NCBI GenBank assembly: GCA_964547485.1
Contig: CAZJNU010000106.1
Coordinates: 1 to 7,994, forward strand
From: JACJWR01 sp964547485
GTDB taxonomy: Bacteria > Actinomycetota > Actinomycetes > S36-B12 > UBA10799
DNA: 7,994 nucleotides
Reading direction: 5' to 3'
Numbering within the stretch: position 1 is the stretch's first letter; each line of letters opens with the position of its first letter. Below, piece after piece: positions 6,182 to 7,994 of the stretch. The translations under genes and the position numbers were made by a program. The notes beneath the pieces were generated by a model. That model had not been told where the DNA came from and made no database searches. It saw nothing but the letters and a program-made list of their open reading frames with translations.

Positions 6182-7105
6182 ATGGCAATCGCCCAGGCCA
6201 TCGGCGACACGATCGAGGATAGCGGGCGCGGCGAGGATGGCGGAAGTAAGAAGAAGGGCCGGGCGGTCCCGTATCTGCTGATGCTGCCCGGGCTGCTCTG
6301 GCTGTCGATCTTCTTCCTGGTACCGCTGGTTTCGCTGTTCCTGACCAGTCTCCAAACCCCGGTCATCGGGGGCGAGGTCGGCGAATTCGAGCAGACCTTC
6401 AACTTCGCCAATTACGTCGATGTCCTCACGGACAAGACCTACTACGTTCCGCTGATTCGGTCATTCGTGTACTCCGGGATCGCGACGATCCTGGCCCTGC
6501 TGATCGGCTATCCGCTGGCCTACGCGATCGCCTTCAAGGCTGGCAAGTGGCGCAATCTGCTGCTGGTGATGGTGGTGGCGCCGTTCTTCGTGTCGTTTAT
6601 CCTGCGGACGATCGCCTGGCGGCAGATCCTGGCCGATGAAGGCCCAGTGGTCGCCATCCTGCGCTCCTTCGGGATGGTTGGCGAGACCGGCGGAATCTAC
6701 CCCTCCGCAACCGCCGTCGTGCTGGGCCTGACCTATAACTTCCTACCTTTCATGACGTTGCCGATCTACTCCAGTCTGGAACGGGTGGATCCGAAGTTGG
6801 TGGAAGCGTCCGGTGACCTATACGCCCGGCCGTTCACGGGATTCCGAAAGGTCACCTTTCCGCTGTCGATGCCGGGGGTCGTGGCCGGCACCCTGCTGAC
6901 CTTCATCCCGGCGGCCGGCGACTACGTCAACGCGGCATTGCTGGGCAATTCAAAGAACTCCATGATCGGCAACCGGATTGAATATGCCTTCTTGAACTCG
7001 AACGACTATCCGACTGCCGCTGTGCTGTCGTTCGTCTTGATGGCATGCATCCTGATCATGGTGCTGTTCTACGTGCGCAAAGTCGGAACGGAGGACCTGG
7101 TATGA
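6182..7105 (+). CDS. potB: Polyamine ABC transporter permease 1
   Basis: This is an inner-membrane permease subunit of the importer, 307 residues. A charged cytoplasmic N terminus (GSKKKGR, 21-27) leads into six predicted membrane segments at about 30-57, 94-118, 125-149, 173-198, 229-255 and 277-298. The loop EASGDLYARPFTGFRKVTFP (208-227) with following PLSMPG is the EAA motif that docks onto the ATPase. It should form a heterodimer with the next gene's product. The ATG lies three bases after the ATPase stop and lacks a strong Shine-Dalgarno, consistent with coupling. Its stop overlaps the next start as ATGA. Assignment as the PotB-like rather than the PotC-like subunit rests on gene order and on the longer first extracytoplasmic loop. 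Confidence 0.93.
   Translation: MAIAQAIGDTIEDSGRGEDGGSKKKGRAVPYLLMLPGLLWLSIFFLVPLVSLFLTSLQTPVIGGEVGEFEQTFNFANYVDVLTDKTYYVPLIRSFVYSGIATILALLIGYPLAYAIAFKAGKWRNLLLVMVVAPFFVSFILRTIAWRQILADEGPVVAILRSFGMVGETGGIYPSATAVVLGLTYNFLPFMTLPIYSSLERVDPKLVEASGDLYARPFTGFRKVTFPLSMPGVVAGTLLTFIPAAGDYVNAALLGNSKNSMIGNRIEYAFLNSNDYPTAAVLSFVLMACILIMVLFYVRKVGTEDLV
7090..7095 (+). promoter_or_regulatory. Ribosome-binding site of the second permease
   Basis: GGAGGA lies six bases before the ATG at 7102, inside the end of the first permease gene. It fixes the second permease's start at 7102 rather than at any codon further upstream in the same open frame. Confidence 0.75.
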
Positions 7106-7965
7106 GCACCTCAACCGGCGGCGCCAGCATGGCGCACCCGACCGACTATCAGCCGCCGCAGCGGTCAGGTGGAGCCAAGGTCCGTGACTGGTTCGGTCGC
7201 AACCTGATCCGGATCTACGCGGTCCTGGCGTTCATCTACCTGTTGTTGCCGGTGGTCTATACCTTTGCCTTCTCGTTCAATGATGCCGGCAGGTCGAACC
7301 TGACCTGGGAGGGATTCACTTTCAAGAACTGGCTGAATCCGTGCGGGGCTCCGGAGGTCTGTCCATCGCTGGTGAATTCGATCGCGATCGGTTTCGTGGT
7401 GACGCTGGCCGCCACCATCCTCGGAACGCTGATCGCGTTCTCGCTGGTGCGATACCGATTCCGAGGTCGCGCCACCACGAACCTGTTGATCTTCCTGCCG
7501 ATGGCCACCCCTGAGGTGGTGATGGGTTCCTCGCTGTTGGCGCTGTTCCTGAACCTTTTCGTTCCGTTGGGGTTCGTCACCATCGTGATCGCCCACATCA
7601 TGTTCTGCATCAGCTTCGTGGTTGTGACGGTGAAGGCCCGGTTGGCCAGCCTCGATCCCCGGCTCGAGCAGGCGGCCATGGACCTGTACGCCGACGAGAG
7701 ATCAGCCTTCCGTCGAATCACCTTGCCGCTGGTCGCCCCCGGAATCGCCGCCGCGGGCCTGCTGGCGTTCTCGCTGAGCTTCGACGACTTCATCATCACG
7801 AACTTCAACTCCGGCCAATTCGTGACGTTCCCGAAGTTCATCTACGTTTCGGCCAACCGTGGCATCCCGCCGCAGGCGAATGTCTGGGCGTCGGCAATGT
7901 TCATGGTGGCTCTGGCGATCGTCCTGATCAGCCAGGCTGTCGGCCGGCGGCGCAAGGAGGGGTAG
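7102..7965 (+). CDS. potC: Polyamine ABC transporter permease 2
   Basis: This is the partner permease of the importer, 287 residues from the ATG at 7102. That ATG overlaps the previous stop (ATGA) and has a strong ribosome-binding site at 7090-7095. A polar N terminus of about 34 residues precedes six predicted membrane segments at about 35-58, 92-115, 127-151, 156-176, 214-235 and 260-281. The EAA coupling loop is EQAAMDLYADERSAFRRITL (189-208), followed by PLVAPG. The LSFDDFIITNFNSG segment (225-238) is typical of PotC-type permeases. An unusual feature is Cys81 and Cys87 in the loop between the first two membrane segments, predicted to face outward. The same frame is open upstream to 7045, but that part overlaps the first permease and has no support. 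Confidence 0.93.
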   Translation: MSTSTGGASMAHPTDYQPPQRSGGAKVRDWFGRNLIRIYAVLAFIYLLLPVVYTFAFSFNDAGRSNLTWEGFTFKNWLNPCGAPEVCPSLVNSIAIGFVVTLAATILGTLIAFSLVRYRFRGRATTNLLIFLPMATPEVVMGSSLLALFLNLFVPLGFVTIVIAHIMFCISFVVVTVKARLASLDPRLEQAAMDLYADERSAFRRITLPLVAPGIAAAGLLAFSLSFDDFIITNFNSGQFVTFPKFIYVSANRGIPPQANVWASAMFMVALAIVLISQAVGRRRKEG

Positions 7966-7994
7966 TGGGATTCGCGCAGGAACCCGGGGCGTGG
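7965..7994 (+). CDS. Probable start of a further operon gene, cut by the right edge
   Basis: A GTG at 7965-7967 shares one base with the permease stop (TAGTG) and opens ten codons (VGFAQEPGAW) to the edge. A strong AAGGAGG at 7954-7960 lies four bases upstream, which is rather close but usable. The position suggests a co-transcribed gene. In similar clusters an FAD-dependent oxidoreductase or another polyamine-catabolic enzyme often follows the transporter; that is expectation only, because ten residues do not identify a family. A start just beyond the window cannot be excluded. Confidence 0.4.
   Translation, partial: MGFAQEPGAW

Noticed and set aside
7379..7390. 12-base palindrome CGATCGCGATCG in the second permease
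   Set aside because: It lies within ordinary codons for a conserved membrane segment. Such GC-rich palindromes occur by chance, and no second copy supports a function.
1..7994. Search for tRNA, rRNA, CRISPR, insertion sequences, attachment sites and riboswitches
   Set aside because: I saw no tRNA-like cloverleaf, no regularly spaced direct repeats, no transposase or integrase coding, and no long leader that could hold a riboswitch.

Overview
The window looks like a chromosomal segment from a high-GC Gram-positive bacterium (Actinomycetota). The evidence is GC-rich coding with strong third-position G/C bias, GTG starts, a probable leaderless promoter with a TANNNT -10 box, and a Tat-type lipoprotein signal. 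The genus cannot be read from the sequence. Coding density is very high: the largest gap is 114 bases, and there is no stretch over 300 bases without a gene.

Layout. The left edge (1-30, minus strand) holds the first ten codons of a gene that runs off the window. Next, also on the minus strand, is an Lrp/AsnC-family regulator (107-577), with a GC-rich hairpin between it and the edge gene. A 134-base divergent control region (578-711) carries a perfect 8+8 inverted repeat and a promoter whose predicted start site falls on the A of the next gene's ATG. Rightward on the plus strand come two tandem PatD-like aminoaldehyde dehydrogenases (712-2154 and 2151-3653, overlapping by four bases). After a 114-base gap follows a complete PotDABC-type polyamine ABC importer: a Tat lipoprotein binding protein (3768-4994), an ATPase (5000-6178) and two permeases (6182-7105 and 7102-7965). 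A good ribosome-binding site and a GTG at 7965 suggest that one more gene of the operon begins at the right edge.

How the genes work together. The simplest reading is a polyamine (putrescine/spermidine class) uptake and catabolism cluster. The importer brings in the polyamine. An aminotransferase or amine oxidase, not visible here but perhaps one of the two cut-off edge genes, would make the aminoaldehyde. The dehydrogenases would oxidise it to an amino acid such as GABA, and the divergent Lrp-type regulator would sense a substrate or product.

I do not see a previously undescribed system. The points worth a second look are the inverted repeat in the divergent region, the probable leaderless start, the divergence of the two tandem dehydrogenases, a swapped acidic pair in the binding protein, a cysteine pair in the second permease, and the two edge genes.
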